This document shows positions 1-9,246 of a DNA stretch of 64,000 nucleotides, piece by piece. The notes below the pieces were generated by a model. That model worked only from the letters and a program-made list of their open reading frames with translations. It did not search any database and was not told the DNA's origin. Positions within the stretch are counted from its first letter, which is position 1; every line of letters starts with the position of its first letter. Origin of the DNA: Rosa chinensis (taxonomy: Eukaryota; Streptophyta; Magnoliopsida; Rosales; Rosaceae); assembly GCF_002994745.2 (NCBI RefSeq), contig NC_037094.1, forward strand, positions 69,172,819 through 69,236,818, read 5' to 3'. The position numbers were made by a program, and so were the translations under genes.

Positions 1-2
1 TC

Positions 3-200
3 ATCAAAGGCGACAACACCAAGCATATATCGCCTAAGTTCTTTTACAATCAGCAACAACAAACACTTCTAAATATTGAAGTGAATCAAATCCGTTCAGA
101 GGATAATGTAGCGGACTTGTTTACCAAGTCGTTACCTAAATCCACCTTCGAGAAACATGTGAAGAGCATCAGATTAAGAAAGTTATCCGAACTCCCATAA
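3..200 (+). CDS. C-terminal end of copia Pol (RNase H tail), partial
   Basis: The frame is open from base 3 to the TAA at 198-200 and encodes about 65 residues. It carries the copia signature for the end of RNase H: DNTKHI, later EDNVADLFTKSLP, then a short basic tail. This matches the usual ADxxTKxLP ending that precedes the 3' noncoding region of copia pol genes. The start lies upstream of the window, so the intactness of the whole polyprotein cannot be judged. Confidence 0.75.
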   Translation: MKGDNTKHISPKFFYNQQQQTLLNIEVNQIRSEDNVADLFTKSLPKSTFEKHVKSIRLRKLSELP

Positions 201-574
201 TTGTAGAAATCAGGGGGAGACCTTGACATCAGGGGGAGGTATGATGTCTACATGTTCGATCTCGAAGAGTGAAGGACGTGTTGTGCTCTTTTTGCCCTTC
301 GACCAGGGTTATTTTTGTCCCACAGGGTTTTTGTTACCTGGCAAGGTTTTCAGTGAGGCAACGATCAAAGTGTCATCACCGAGTTTGAGTGGCACAAGGG
401 GGAGTGTTGAAGGATGTCGACTACTCCACATTCACGCGCGTTGTGCTCTTTTTCTCCTTCGACCAAGATTGTTTTTCCCCACAGAGTTTTTATTACTTGG
501 CAAGGTTTTTGACGAGGTAACTTAGAAGCGCATAGCAGAGGCAACACTATTGACATGGAATATCTAAAGGGGAG

Positions 575-779
575 TGTTGTGAATGATAATGACTATTCAT
601 GCTATAGGTATTGCTTAATGTATGCGATTGACAGACTCGTAATGTATGCGATTGACATACTTGTAATGTGCGATTGATTAGTATAGCTATTATGTATTGC
701 CTTTTGTATACATGATGTAACCCTATATAAACCTCATGGTGAGATGAATACAATACATTTTTTCCAATTCTCTACAACA
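575..779 (+). repeat. copia 3' LTR
   Basis: It begins TGTTGTGAAT directly after a purine tract and ends CTCTACAACA, giving TG...CA ends and a length of about 205 bp. It holds a TATATAAA box near 723. The right end was set by TG/CA logic and by comparison with the LTR at 42389-42551. No second copy is in the window, so the end is approximate. Confidence 0.6.
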
Positions 780-1212
780 GATTTCTATTATTAAAATTGC
801 ATCCAAACTTATTGCTTTAACGTACAGAGCGTTCAAACTCCTAAGCTTCATTTTTCAACTGATTCATAATGGAGATAAAAAGATATATAATTCTCTTCTA
901 GTGGCAGAGATGTGAAGAAGCTTTTGATAATTGATTTGAAGTTTAAGGTTGGTCCAGAGATATCATTTTTGCAAAAGAGAAAACTAAATGGCATGTATGA
1001 TGACTCTTAAAGCAAAACAAAACAAGAATGTGAACAAGATTCAGGCACCAACAATGTACTAACCAAGCAAAGCGCTAGCTCCTCCTTAGCTACTCCACTT
1101 CCCAGAATTTGAATCCATCATCAAACAACACAACCGGTCGAATGTAACAAAATCATAAAGCGACAGCTAGCTGTAGAAAATCTCACTTATGATGATTATA
1201 ACACCAAAATGA

Positions 1213-1395
1213 TCATTTCTCAGCCTCAGAAGTTGTCTTGTTACTGTTGATTATGATCGCATTCATAATCAAGATCCCATTCTTCTTTCCAGAGGACCTT
1301 TCCTCAGTGGAAACACTCAAGAGGCCATCTGCATCAATTTCAAAGCAGACATCCAATTTAAGAACACTCAGGGGAGCTAGATGAGGAAGCTTGTA
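1213..1395 (-). pseudogene. HSP70 substrate-binding-domain fragment (duplicated tail)
   Basis: Read on the minus strand, this encodes a piece like the HSP70 beta-sandwich end: LDVCFEIDADGLLSVS, then GKKNG, then a stop at 1213-1215. It repeats, with divergence, the last part of the neighbouring HSP70-like gene at 1623-1780. The same extra tail lies beyond the second HSP70 copy at 28663-28843, so this small duplication happened before the larger one. No start codon or promoter of its own was seen. Confidence 0.7.
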
Positions 1396-2122
1396 AGTAC
1401 TAATTTAAGTTCAATGTTCAAATAGAGATGAATAGCATGTATGTGATCACGAAGAAATTATCAAACAAGCAAAACCCTGCCCCTCAGCTACTAAACTTAC
1501 CCAGATTTTCTATCATCAAACAACACAACTGTCTCAAAATAGGGGTTTAAAAGTTCGAGTACAAAAGTTAATGACAATACTACAGCTGTTGAAGATCAAA
1601 TTATACACAAAAATGTTATCTCTTAGCTCATCTTCTCAATTCCCTCAAAAGTTGTTCTGTTACTGTTGATTGTGACCCCATTCTTCTTACCGGTATACTT
1701 GTCTTTAGCGGAGACACTCAAGATACCGTCGGCATCTATATTGAAGCAGACATTGAACTTAGGAACACCCTTAGGAGCTGGAGGAATATCGCGGAGCCAA
1801 AATTCACCCAGAAAGTTATTATCTAAAGTGGTTTCACTCTCACCCTCATAAATGGCGAAGATGACATTAACTTGGTTGTCATACCTTGTAGTCATACTAC
1901 AGTTCTTAACTACAGGAACTTTGGTGTTTCTTGGAATCACAATTCCCATGAAATCTGCACCGACCTCCACTCCAAGTGAGACAGGTGTAGCATCTAAGAG
2001 AGTGAAGTCTTGAAGTTTACCACCTCCTTTCCCACTCAAGACTGCAGCATGAACAGCAGCTCCATGTGCAACCGCTTCATCCGGATTAATACTCTGGCAC
2101 AGCTTCTTCCCCTTGAAGACAT

Positions 2123-2598
2123 TGTAAAATAACCATATACATGCTCACAACATATGCACACAATCATAAAAGGGATTAAGGCTTACCTTCAGCAATTACT
2201 GGCATGGATTCCATCTTATGCAACTGCAAACACGAACACTGAATATAGCCTTCTGTTACTTACCAACTTGCTTCTCAATGGACAGAACAATATGCAAAAC
2301 GTCGGTAGTAATCAGGGACCAATTCATCTGTATATATAGGTGACTTAAACCTCAAGAAGCTTCCCATTAAAGCTATCCATATCGGTTTAGGTTTCCTAGT
2401 TAGATTCTTAATGTATCACAACTTGTAGCCTTCCTTGTAGACTAAGCAATAGATTACTATCCTTAATGAATTGATACACTATTCATTAAGTCACTAGTAT
2501 TGATTTACTGTTTGTATCCATGTTAAACTAGGATTGATATTAAGCTAATCATCAATTACTTTATGATGATATGTGTTATGTCCATATTTGATCTTACA
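2123..2598 (-). repeat. copia 3' LTR (left copy)
   Basis: It begins TGTAAAATAACC and ends GATCTTACA on the plus strand, with TG...CA ends. It is identical to 8771-9246 as far as I can read. A purine tract on the minus strand (plus-strand ATCTCCCCTTTGG, 2599-2611) sits at its inner edge and would prime plus-strand DNA synthesis. A TATATATA stretch near 2330 probably belongs to the LTR promoter. Confidence 0.95.
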
Positions 2599-3214
2599 AT
2601 CTCCCCTTTGGACTCACACATATCATGCTCGATGATTTGCACCAGAGAACATCAAAACCTACTTAACTTACTGAAGTGCGCGCCAGATAACAAACTTAAA
2701 TCGAAAATCCATTCCAACATGGTCAGATCACAGTTACTTATGCAGAGCAAGAAACAGTATACATTTTAACAAAAATGCAGAGTTTCAAAACCACAAACAC
2801 AAGCTCCTGCAATCCACATATGTCAAACCAGAAGTGATACAATATATGTTAATGTGTATCAACAAGTAAACATATATTAGGTCCTACTTTATGTTTCTAA
2901 AACCAAAAACTCAAGCAAATTTACTGAACACTGATGGCTTAAAGATATTGCTTGAACCTTAACATCATGCTTCACATGATTTAAGCCATCTGATAGCAAG
3001 TATAACTTTAAACACAAAATCGATAATTTTCAAAACATTCAACAAAAACTGCAGTAATAACCAAAATCTGAAAATACCTCAAAATTTATTAATAATAAAA
3101 TCTGTCATTACAAACAAGTTGTGATAAACAAAATAAAAGATCACAACTAAAACACAAGAACTCAAAAAACCTTAGAATTTTAAATGCTCCAACTGGACTA
3201 ACTCTCTACTGAAC

Positions 3215-4819
3215 CTAAGCATCTATATTAGCTAAAATTCCAATGCTTGCTGTATGTTTCTGGAATGCTGCTACTGACAATGCCTTGGTGAAAGGATCTG
3301 CTAGCTGTGAATTTGTGTCAATACTCAAAACAGCTATTTCACCATGCTTTACTCTTTCTCTAACACTGTAATACTTTAGATCAATATGCTTGGAATTATT
3401 TGACCTTTTACTGTTCTTGCTAAAGAAAACTGCAGCCTCATTGTCACAATAAATCGCAAGTGTTCTAGCCACAATGTGACTCAATACTTTGGTCTGCATG
3501 AGAAAATTCCTAATCCAAAGTCCTTCACACACAGTTTCATATACTGCAATAAATTCAGCTTGCATAGTAGAAGTTGAAACAAGTGTTTGTTTCATGGTTT
3601 TCCAAGCAATAGCACCTCCTGCAAGCATGAACACATATCCACAAGTCGACTTCTTGGAGTCTGGATAATTCCCTGCAAAATCCGAGTCTGAGAATCCTAT
3701 GAGTTTCAGATCCTCCACTTGCCTATAAACTAGCATATGGCTTTTAGTTCTCTGCAGGTATCTCAACACTTTCTTCCCAGCTACCCAATGTTCATGGCCT
3801 GGATTAGATTGGAATCTTGACAAAATCCCTACTGCAAAAGACAAGTCTGGCCTAGTGCAGACTTGCGCATACATGAGACTTCCTACAAGTCTGGCATAAG
3901 GCTTTGACTCCATATTTTCCTTTTCAACATTACTATTGGGACTTTGCTTCTTGGTTAACTTATCTCCTTTGGACATGGGAACTTCTCCAGCTGCACACTT
4001 CTCCATACCAAACCTCTTTAAAACTTTGGTAATATAATTGTGTTGAGACAAACCAAGTAGTCTCTGTGCCCTATCTCTTTTAATCTCAATACCTAGTACA
4101 TAGGATGCTTCTCCTAAGTCTTTCATGTCAAAATTCCTTGACAGAAAACTCTTGGTATCTTTAAGCAATTTAATGTTACTGCTAGCCAAAAGTATATCAT
4201 CCACATAGAGTACCAGAAAAATAAAATTGTTCCCAACAGTCTTCAAATAAACACACTCATCAACAAGATTTTCTGTAAATCCAAAAGTAGAAATCACAGA
4301 ATCAAATTTCTTGTACCACTGTCTAGAAGCTTGTTTTAGGCCATAAATTGATTTTCTTAACTTACACACTAAGTTTTCACTTCCAGCTTGTACAAACCCT
4401 TCTGGCTGCCTCATATAAATCACTTCATCTAGTTCACCATTCAAGAAGGCTGTTTTAACATCCATCTGGTGCAGCTCCATATCAAAATGAGCCACCAAAG
4501 CCATGATTATCCTAAACGAGTCTTTTGTAGAAACTGGAGAAAAAGTCTCAGTAAAATCAATGCCCTCCTTCTGTGTAAAACCTTTGGCAACTAATCTTGC
4601 TTTATGTCTCTCTACATTGCCATTTGCATCTCTTTTGGTTTTGAAAACCCATTTACAACCTATAGGCTTCTGGTTGGGGTCAGGTTCAACTAATTCCCAA
4701 ACTGCATTTTGACTCATGGAATTAATTTCTGCTTCCATTGCTTGCTGCCATTGATGAGATTCACTACTTTCAATGGCCTGATTAAATGTAGTTGGATCAT
4801 TGTCCTCTGCACAGTCCAT
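3215..4819 (-). CDS. copia reverse transcriptase and RNase H
   Basis: The open frame is 534 residues. It holds the copia RT region (KWVFKTKRDANG, KARLVAKGFTQ, QMDVKTAFLNG, catalytic YVDDILLAS) and RNase H (SDSDFAGN, TMQAEFIAVYE, IYCDNEAA, KHIDLKYY, QLADPFTKAL). It would copy the element RNA into DNA. The frame overlaps the end of the gag-integrase frame by about 100 bases but in a different phase. The pol sequence in the phase just upstream of this Met reads on into the linker, so this is the displaced second half of one polyprotein rather than a natural second ORF. The printed Met is not a likely true start. Confidence 0.92.
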   Translation of the reverse strand: MDCAEDNDPTTFNQAIESSESHQWQQAMEAEINSMSQNAVWELVEPDPNQKPIGCKWVFKTKRDANGNVERHKARLVAKGFTQKEGIDFTETFSPVSTKDSFRIIMALVAHFDMELHQMDVKTAFLNGELDEVIYMRQPEGFVQAGSENLVCKLRKSIYGLKQASRQWYKKFDSVISTFGFTENLVDECVYLKTVGNNFIFLVLYVDDILLASSNIKLLKDTKSFLSRNFDMKDLGEASYVLGIEIKRDRAQRLLGLSQHNYITKVLKRFGMEKCAAGEVPMSKGDKLTKKQSPNSNVEKENMESKPYARLVGSLMYAQVCTRPDLSFAVGILSRFQSNPGHEHWVAGKKVLRYLQRTKSHMLVYRQVEDLKLIGFSDSDFAGNYPDSKKSTCGYVFMLAGGAIAWKTMKQTLVSTSTMQAEFIAVYETVCEGLWIRNFLMQTKVLSHIVARTLAIYCDNEAAVFFSKNSKRSNNSKHIDLKYYSVRERVKHGEIAVLSIDTNSQLADPFTKALSVAAFQKHTASIGILANIDA

Positions 4820-7521
4820 TTCAATTTCTGCTTCTTGCAGATAAACAATGTAGTCACTCTCTTCCCCCCATAAGTTGGTTTTCTTGCTCTCTGTGATCTT
4901 CTAGGTTGAGCTACTGGAGGATTTTGAGGTTCAGTTACTTGACCAGTTACGTGGTCAGTTACTTGGTCAGTGACATGGGCAGTGACTTGACCAGGTACAG
5001 TTACTTGGGTAGTTACATGGTCAGTGACATGGGCAGTGACATGGGCAGTGACTTGATCAGGTACAGTTACATGGTCAGTGACTTGGTCAGTTACTCGACC
5101 AGGGACAGTTACTTGGTCAGTGACATGGTCAGTCACTTGACCAGTTACTCGACCAGGGACAGTTACTTGGTCAGTGACATAGTCAGTTACGTGACCAGTG
5201 ACATGATCAGTTACATCTTGTTCTAAAGGCAATGCTACACTTAAATTCTCATCTGACACAATTTCCTCAAAAACTGAGGTTAAATCCTCAAGGTTTGTAT
5301 TGTGAACTTTTTCACTTAGAAACTTTACTTGATGTGTTTCAAAAATTCTAGGTGAATGATGAGCAGAATATAACTTATAGCCTTTAGATTTATCTGGATA
5401 ACCTACAAAATAGCAACTAACAGTTTTGGGGTCAAGTTTATTCAAGCTTGGATTATAAATCCTAGCTTCTGCATGACATCCCCAAACATGACAGTGATGA
5501 AGACTAGGTTTCCTGCCACACCAAAGCTCAAAAGCAGTATTTTCTATGGCTTTGCTAGGTGTTCTGTTGCAAATATAATTTGCAGTTTTTAAAGCCTCAC
5601 CCCACAGAAATTTAGGCAAACCAGTTGTACACATCATGCATCTAACCATGTTCAAAAGAGTCCTATTCTTTCTCTCTGCAACACCATTCTGTTGTGGATT
5701 ATAGGGTGTTGTGTATTGAGCTTTAATTCCATTGTCTTGCAAAAACAAGGCAAATGGACCCTTTTGTTGGCCGGATTCAGTGTACTTTCCATAGAACTCT
5801 CCCCCTCTATCTGACCTTACTGTTTTGATTTTCTTTTCTAGTTGATTTTCTACCTCAGACTTAAAGATTTGAAAGGCTTTCAATGCTTGTGCCTTTTCTG
5901 AAAGTAGATAAATATAACTGTATCTAGAAAAGTCATCAATGAATATGATAAAATACACATTCCCACAGATAGTTTGATGCCTAAATGGTCCACATATATC
6001 AGTGTGTATGAGTTCTAATAAATTTTGGCTTCTATATGCAGTCTTCTTTCTAGTATTAGTTATTTTTCCCTTAAAGCATTCAACACAGTCTGTTAGATCA
6101 GAAAAATCAAGTTCATTTAGGATGTTGTTTTTCACCAAAATTTTCAGTCTCTCTTTTGAAACATGGCCGAGTCTTCTATGCCATAAAAATGCAGACTTTT
6201 CATTTAGTTTGGTTCTTTTAACACCTGTTAAAGTGCTAGTACTGTTTGTGTTATCTTCAACAAGTAAAATTTCTTGTTGAGCCATTGAACAACTTAACTG
6301 TAAATAATCATTCGAGATAACACCAGAACCAATTTGAACAGAATTTTTAGAAATAAGAATTCCATTACTATCAATAACAAGTCTACAACCAGATTTTACT
6401 AAAAGAGAAACTGAAACCAAATTCCTTCTCATGGAAGGTACATAAAAAACATTATCCAAAACTAACAATTTTCCTAATCCTAGATCGAGCTTTAAGGTTC
6501 CAATAGCCTTGACTGCCACTCTCATGCCATTGCCTACACACAGGTTCACTTCATCACTTTTTGGGATTCTGCTCCTTATGAATCCCTGCAAAGAATTAGT
6601 AATATGAATAGGTGAGCCTGAATCTATCCACCAAGACTGTGGTTCAATATTTATAAGATTAATTTCTAAAGAAAAAACTGTATTAGAAAAAATCTTACCC
6701 TTTTTGGCTAACCAATTTTTATAGCCAGTGCAGTCCTTTTTCATGTGTCCTACTCTTTTGCAAAAGTAGCACTTGAACCTAAATGGCCTGTTTTCCTTGG
6801 CCACTGCAGCTGTTGAACTCTTAGTTATGGCTTTGGTAGGCTTGAGCTTATTCTGGGGCTTTTTCTTCTTAGGCTTCTCTATGAGATTTATGGCTGTAGC
6901 AGGTTCTTTTTCTTCCTTGATCCTAGCTTCCTCATCAACACAGATGGATATAAGTTCATCTAAAGTCCAGTTTCCCTTTTGAGAGTTGTAACTGGTCCTA
7001 AGATGACTAAAACTGTTAGGCAAGGAATGAAGTGCATAATGCACTACCTGCTCATCCCTAACGCCCATCAAGAGCTCCCTGAGTCTGCCATTTATATTGA
7101 TCATCTTCATAATATGTTCTCTAACTCCCCCTGAACCCATGTACTTCAAATCATGAAACTCCTTGGTTAGTCTAGCTGCTTCTGCCTTTTCACTTTCTTT
7201 AAACTTAGCACCTATGAGTTCCAGAAAATCTGATGCTAGCTCAGGTTCTTCTATACTTCCCCTGACAGTCTTGGACATAGAGGTACGAATGAGATTCTTA
7301 GCCATTCTATTGGATCTATGCCACTTCTTGTAAAGGTCAGTTTCTTTCTTGGTGCTCTTTTCATTCAACTCTATAGGCTTATCCTCAGTAAAGCAATAGT
7401 CTATATTCTCATGCATTCCCATATAGTTTTCTACAGAATCTAGCCAAGCTCTATAGTTGGTTCCAGTTAGCATCAAGACACTGTTCAAGTTCATGTAAGA
7501 GTTACCTAAGGAGCAAAACAA
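4714..7521 (-). CDS. copia Gag, protease and integrase
   Basis: The frame is 935 residues. In order: Gag (GTNYRAWLDSVENYM near residue 20), CCHC knuckle CYFCKRVGHMKKDC near 250, protease WWIDSGSPIH near 295, pre-integrase FLWHRRLGH, and the integrase core with HTDICGP, FIDDFSRY, SDRGGEF and PQQNGVAERKNRT. A long linker of Val-Thr-Asp-His/Gln repeats (about residues 765-865) precedes a region that normally runs straight into RT. The frame is lost in the plus-strand C6 run near 4865, after which the last 35 or so residues are out of phase. The Met at 7521 is the first in frame. Confidence 0.92.
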   Translation of the reverse strand: MFCSLGNSYMNLNSVLMLTGTNYRAWLDSVENYMGMHENIDYCFTEDKPIELNEKSTKKETDLYKKWHRSNRMAKNLIRTSMSKTVRGSIEEPELASDFLELIGAKFKESEKAEAARLTKEFHDLKYMGSGGVREHIMKMININGRLRELLMGVRDEQVVHYALHSLPNSFSHLRTSYNSQKGNWTLDELISICVDEEARIKEEKEPATAINLIEKPKKKKPQNKLKPTKAITKSSTAAVAKENRPFRFKCYFCKRVGHMKKDCTGYKNWLAKKGKIFSNTVFSLEINLINIEPQSWWIDSGSPIHITNSLQGFIRSRIPKSDEVNLCVGNGMRVAVKAIGTLKLDLGLGKLLVLDNVFYVPSMRRNLVSVSLLVKSGCRLVIDSNGILISKNSVQIGSGVISNDYLQLSCSMAQQEILLVEDNTNSTSTLTGVKRTKLNEKSAFLWHRRLGHVSKERLKILVKNNILNELDFSDLTDCVECFKGKITNTRKKTAYRSQNLLELIHTDICGPFRHQTICGNVYFIIFIDDFSRYSYIYLLSEKAQALKAFQIFKSEVENQLEKKIKTVRSDRGGEFYGKYTESGQQKGPFALFLQDNGIKAQYTTPYNPQQNGVAERKNRTLLNMVRCMMCTTGLPKFLWGEALKTANYICNRTPSKAIENTAFELWCGRKPSLHHCHVWGCHAEARIYNPSLNKLDPKTVSCYFVGYPDKSKGYKLYSAHHSPRIFETHQVKFLSEKVHNTNLEDLTSVFEEIVSDENLSVALPLEQDVTDHVTGHVTDYVTDQVTVPGRVTGQVTDHVTDQVTVPGRVTDQVTDHVTVPDQVTAHVTAHVTDHVTTQVTVPGQVTAHVTDQVTDHVTGQVTEPQNPPVAQPRRSQRARKPTYGGKRVTTLFICKKQKLKWTVQRTMIQLHLIRPLKVVNLINGSKQWKQKLIP
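4930..5217 (-). repeat. 12-bp tandem repeat in the pol linker (Val-Thr-Asp-X array)
   Basis: About two dozen degenerate 12-bp units read like CAGTGACATGGT or CAGTTACTTGGT on the plus strand. On the minus strand each encodes the tetrapeptide Val-Thr-Asp-His/Gln/Tyr, with spacers such as VPGR or VPDQ. The array lies between integrase and RT, a linker that tolerates change in copia elements. The same units occur outside the coding region at 7919-8096 and 8612-8671. Confidence 0.9.
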
Positions 7522-7918
7522 AAATTCGTGTGAGTTCTCAATTTGTAAAGAAAATAACTTTAAGTTTTCTGTGTTTTATTTAGCTTTAAGCAACCAAAAC
7601 AAGAACATACAGAAAACCTAAACAATCCATACTTGCATTCATATCAGTCCATAACCAAAAATAATGTTAAGCAACACTTTTGAGCAGAAGCATAACATCC
7701 TGGAGTTCTTTATCAATATACCATGTTCAATGAAAACAAGTTATCCAAAGAAATTTATCCACATCTTTAGACAGAAGAAAAATTTCTAAGTATCCGTATT
7801 TATTTTCATCAAGCACGCATATTGCTGTTTTGTATTCTAAAACCATACTTGACCACTTCTTTGGAAGATAAAACTGAAGCATAGTTTTAAAACACAAAAC
7901 ACAATTTCAGTTTTGTTA

Positions 7919-8096
7919 TTCGATCAGTTACTTGATTAGTTACCTGACCAGTTACTTGGTCACTGACCTGGCCAGTTACATGGTCAGTGACCTGGCCAGT
8001 TACATGGTCAGTGACCTGGCCAGTTACTTGGTCAGTGACCCGACCAGTTACATGGTCAGTGACCTGACTAGTTGGTCAGTTACCTGATCATCGTTT
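7919..8096 (-). repeat. Leader copy of the 12-bp repeat array
   Basis: Roughly fourteen units of the CAGTTACATGGT/CAGTGACCTGGC type lie in the untranslated leader between the 5' LTR and gag. The units match the pol-linker array in period and consensus. No ORF of useful length covers them. Most units contain TGACC or GGTCA, so adjacent units are partly self-complementary and the RNA could fold. Confidence 0.88.
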
Positions 8097-8611
8097 TCTG
8101 CCAACATCAATGAAGAATGCTTTGTGCATCATAATCACTTATGCCAACAGAAAACCACAAAACCCATGAGCTTTTAACTTTATATTCTACCCAGATTCAT
8201 CCTTGTAAGAAAATTAAGCTCTCGTATCTGTCAATTTTAATAATGTGTAAACAAAATCTGGGAGATTTTTGTTCTTCATGCAATTTTTACACAATCACAG
8301 ATACAATACCATATCATCAATCAATTCATCATGCATATTCAAGCACAATCAAAATTGTTTCGATTCCAAGAAACCACAGAACAATCAAGAAATTGTAAAT
8401 TTCATCCGGTCACCATCTACTCTAACCTAACGCACGCCGGGAATGCAACTAGTGTTCTTGAGCACAATCAAAATTCAATTATCATGCTATGAATCGAAAT
8501 CAATTTCACAGAAAAACCTGTTTTTGCTTTTTCCCCAATTTGCTGCTAAAAATCACAGCGGAAGCGTGAACTTGATATTTAACCAGATGCAGCAATTGAC
8601 TTAAGTAACTT

Positions 8612-8671
8612 ACCTTGATCAGTTACATGACCAGTTACATGGTCAGTTACCTGATCAGTGACTTGGTCCGT
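8612..8671 (-). repeat. Short third cluster of the same 12-bp repeat near the primer site
   Basis: About five units (GATCAGTTACAT, GACCAGTTACAT, GGTCAGTTACCT and similar) lie roughly 100 bases inside the 5' LTR edge. They are separated from the larger leader array by about 500 bases and followed by a plus-strand T run. Confidence 0.85.
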
Positions 8672-8756
8672 AAAGCAAAAACCCCTTTTTTTTTTTTTTT
8701 TTTTTTTGTGTTTGTTTTGCAAAACCCTAAAACGATTTTGATACTTGTGAGCCTAT

Positions 8757-8768
8757 GCTCTGATACCA
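8757..8768 (-). other. Primer-binding site of the young copia element
   Basis: The minus strand reads TGGTATCAGAGC two bases inside the LTR end. This is the classic plant copia site complementary to the 3' end of initiator tRNA-Met. Confidence 0.92.
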
Positions 8769-8770
8769 AT

Positions 8771-9246
8771 TGTAAAATAACCATATACATGCTCACAACA
8801 TATGCACACAATCATAAAAGGGATTAAGGCTTACCTTCAGCAATTACTGGCATGGATTCCATCTTATGCAACTGCAAACACGAACACTGAATATAGCCTT
8901 CTGTTACTTACCAACTTGCTTCTCAATGGACAGAACAATATGCAAAACGTCGGTAGTAATCAGGGACCAATTCATCTGTATATATAGGTGACTTAAACCT
9001 CAAGAAGCTTCCCATTAAAGCTATCCATATCGGTTTAGGTTTCCTAGTTAGATTCTTAATGTATCACAACTTGTAGCCTTCCTTGTAGACTAAGCAATAG
9101 ATTACTATCCTTAATGAATTGATACACTATTCATTAAGTCACTAGTATTGATTTACTGTTTGTATCCATGTTAAACTAGGATTGATATTAAGCTAATCAT
9201 CAATTACTTTATGATGATATGTGTTATGTCCATATTTGATCTTACA
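8771..9246 (-). repeat. copia 5' LTR (right copy)
   Basis: 476 bp, apparently identical to 2123-2598. It is followed directly by the target duplication GACAT and resumed HSP70 exon sequence. On the minus strand it should carry the promoter that drives the element, and its U5 end abuts the primer site. Confidence 0.95.

Larger units (their letters stand above)
1..779 (+). mobile_element. 3' end of a Ty1/copia element, truncated by the window edge
   Basis: The reading frame of a copia RNase H tail ends at 200. It is followed by a noncoding tail and an LTR beginning TGTTGTGAATG at 575, right after the polypurine tract AAAGGGGAG. The noncoding tail holds two diverged copies of a stem-loop-like segment (about 272-362 and 440-522). 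Each contains GTTGTGCTCTTTTT, a CCCACAGGG or CCCACAGAG stretch, and GGCAAGGTTTTT. The same segment recurs at 43961-44030 in another copia remnant, so both belong to related lineages. The 5' part of the element lies outside the window. Confidence 0.75.
2123..9246 (-). mobile_element. Young Ty1/copia retrotransposon inserted in HSP70 exon 2
   Basis: Two 476-bp LTRs (2123-2598 and 8771-9246) look identical base for base. The target duplication GACAT lies at 2118-2122 and 9247-9251. The element reads on the minus strand: 5' LTR at right, primer site TGGTATCAGAGC (initiator tRNA-Met type) just inside it, then gag-protease-integrase, RT-RNase H, and a polypurine tract beside the 3' LTR at left. Length is 7124 bp. 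Identical LTRs imply a very recent insertion. The only coding defect seen is a frameshift in a short G run near 4865. The leader (7522-8770) is long and holds the same 12-bp repeats as the pol linker. Confidence 0.95.

Noticed and set aside
2154..2339. Two identical 61-codon frames (also at 8802-8987)
   Set aside because: They lie within the two identical LTRs and have no protein features.
4906..5226. Plus-strand frame of Ser-Asp-Met-Val repeats
   Set aside because: It is the antisense of the 12-bp array in the copia pol linker.
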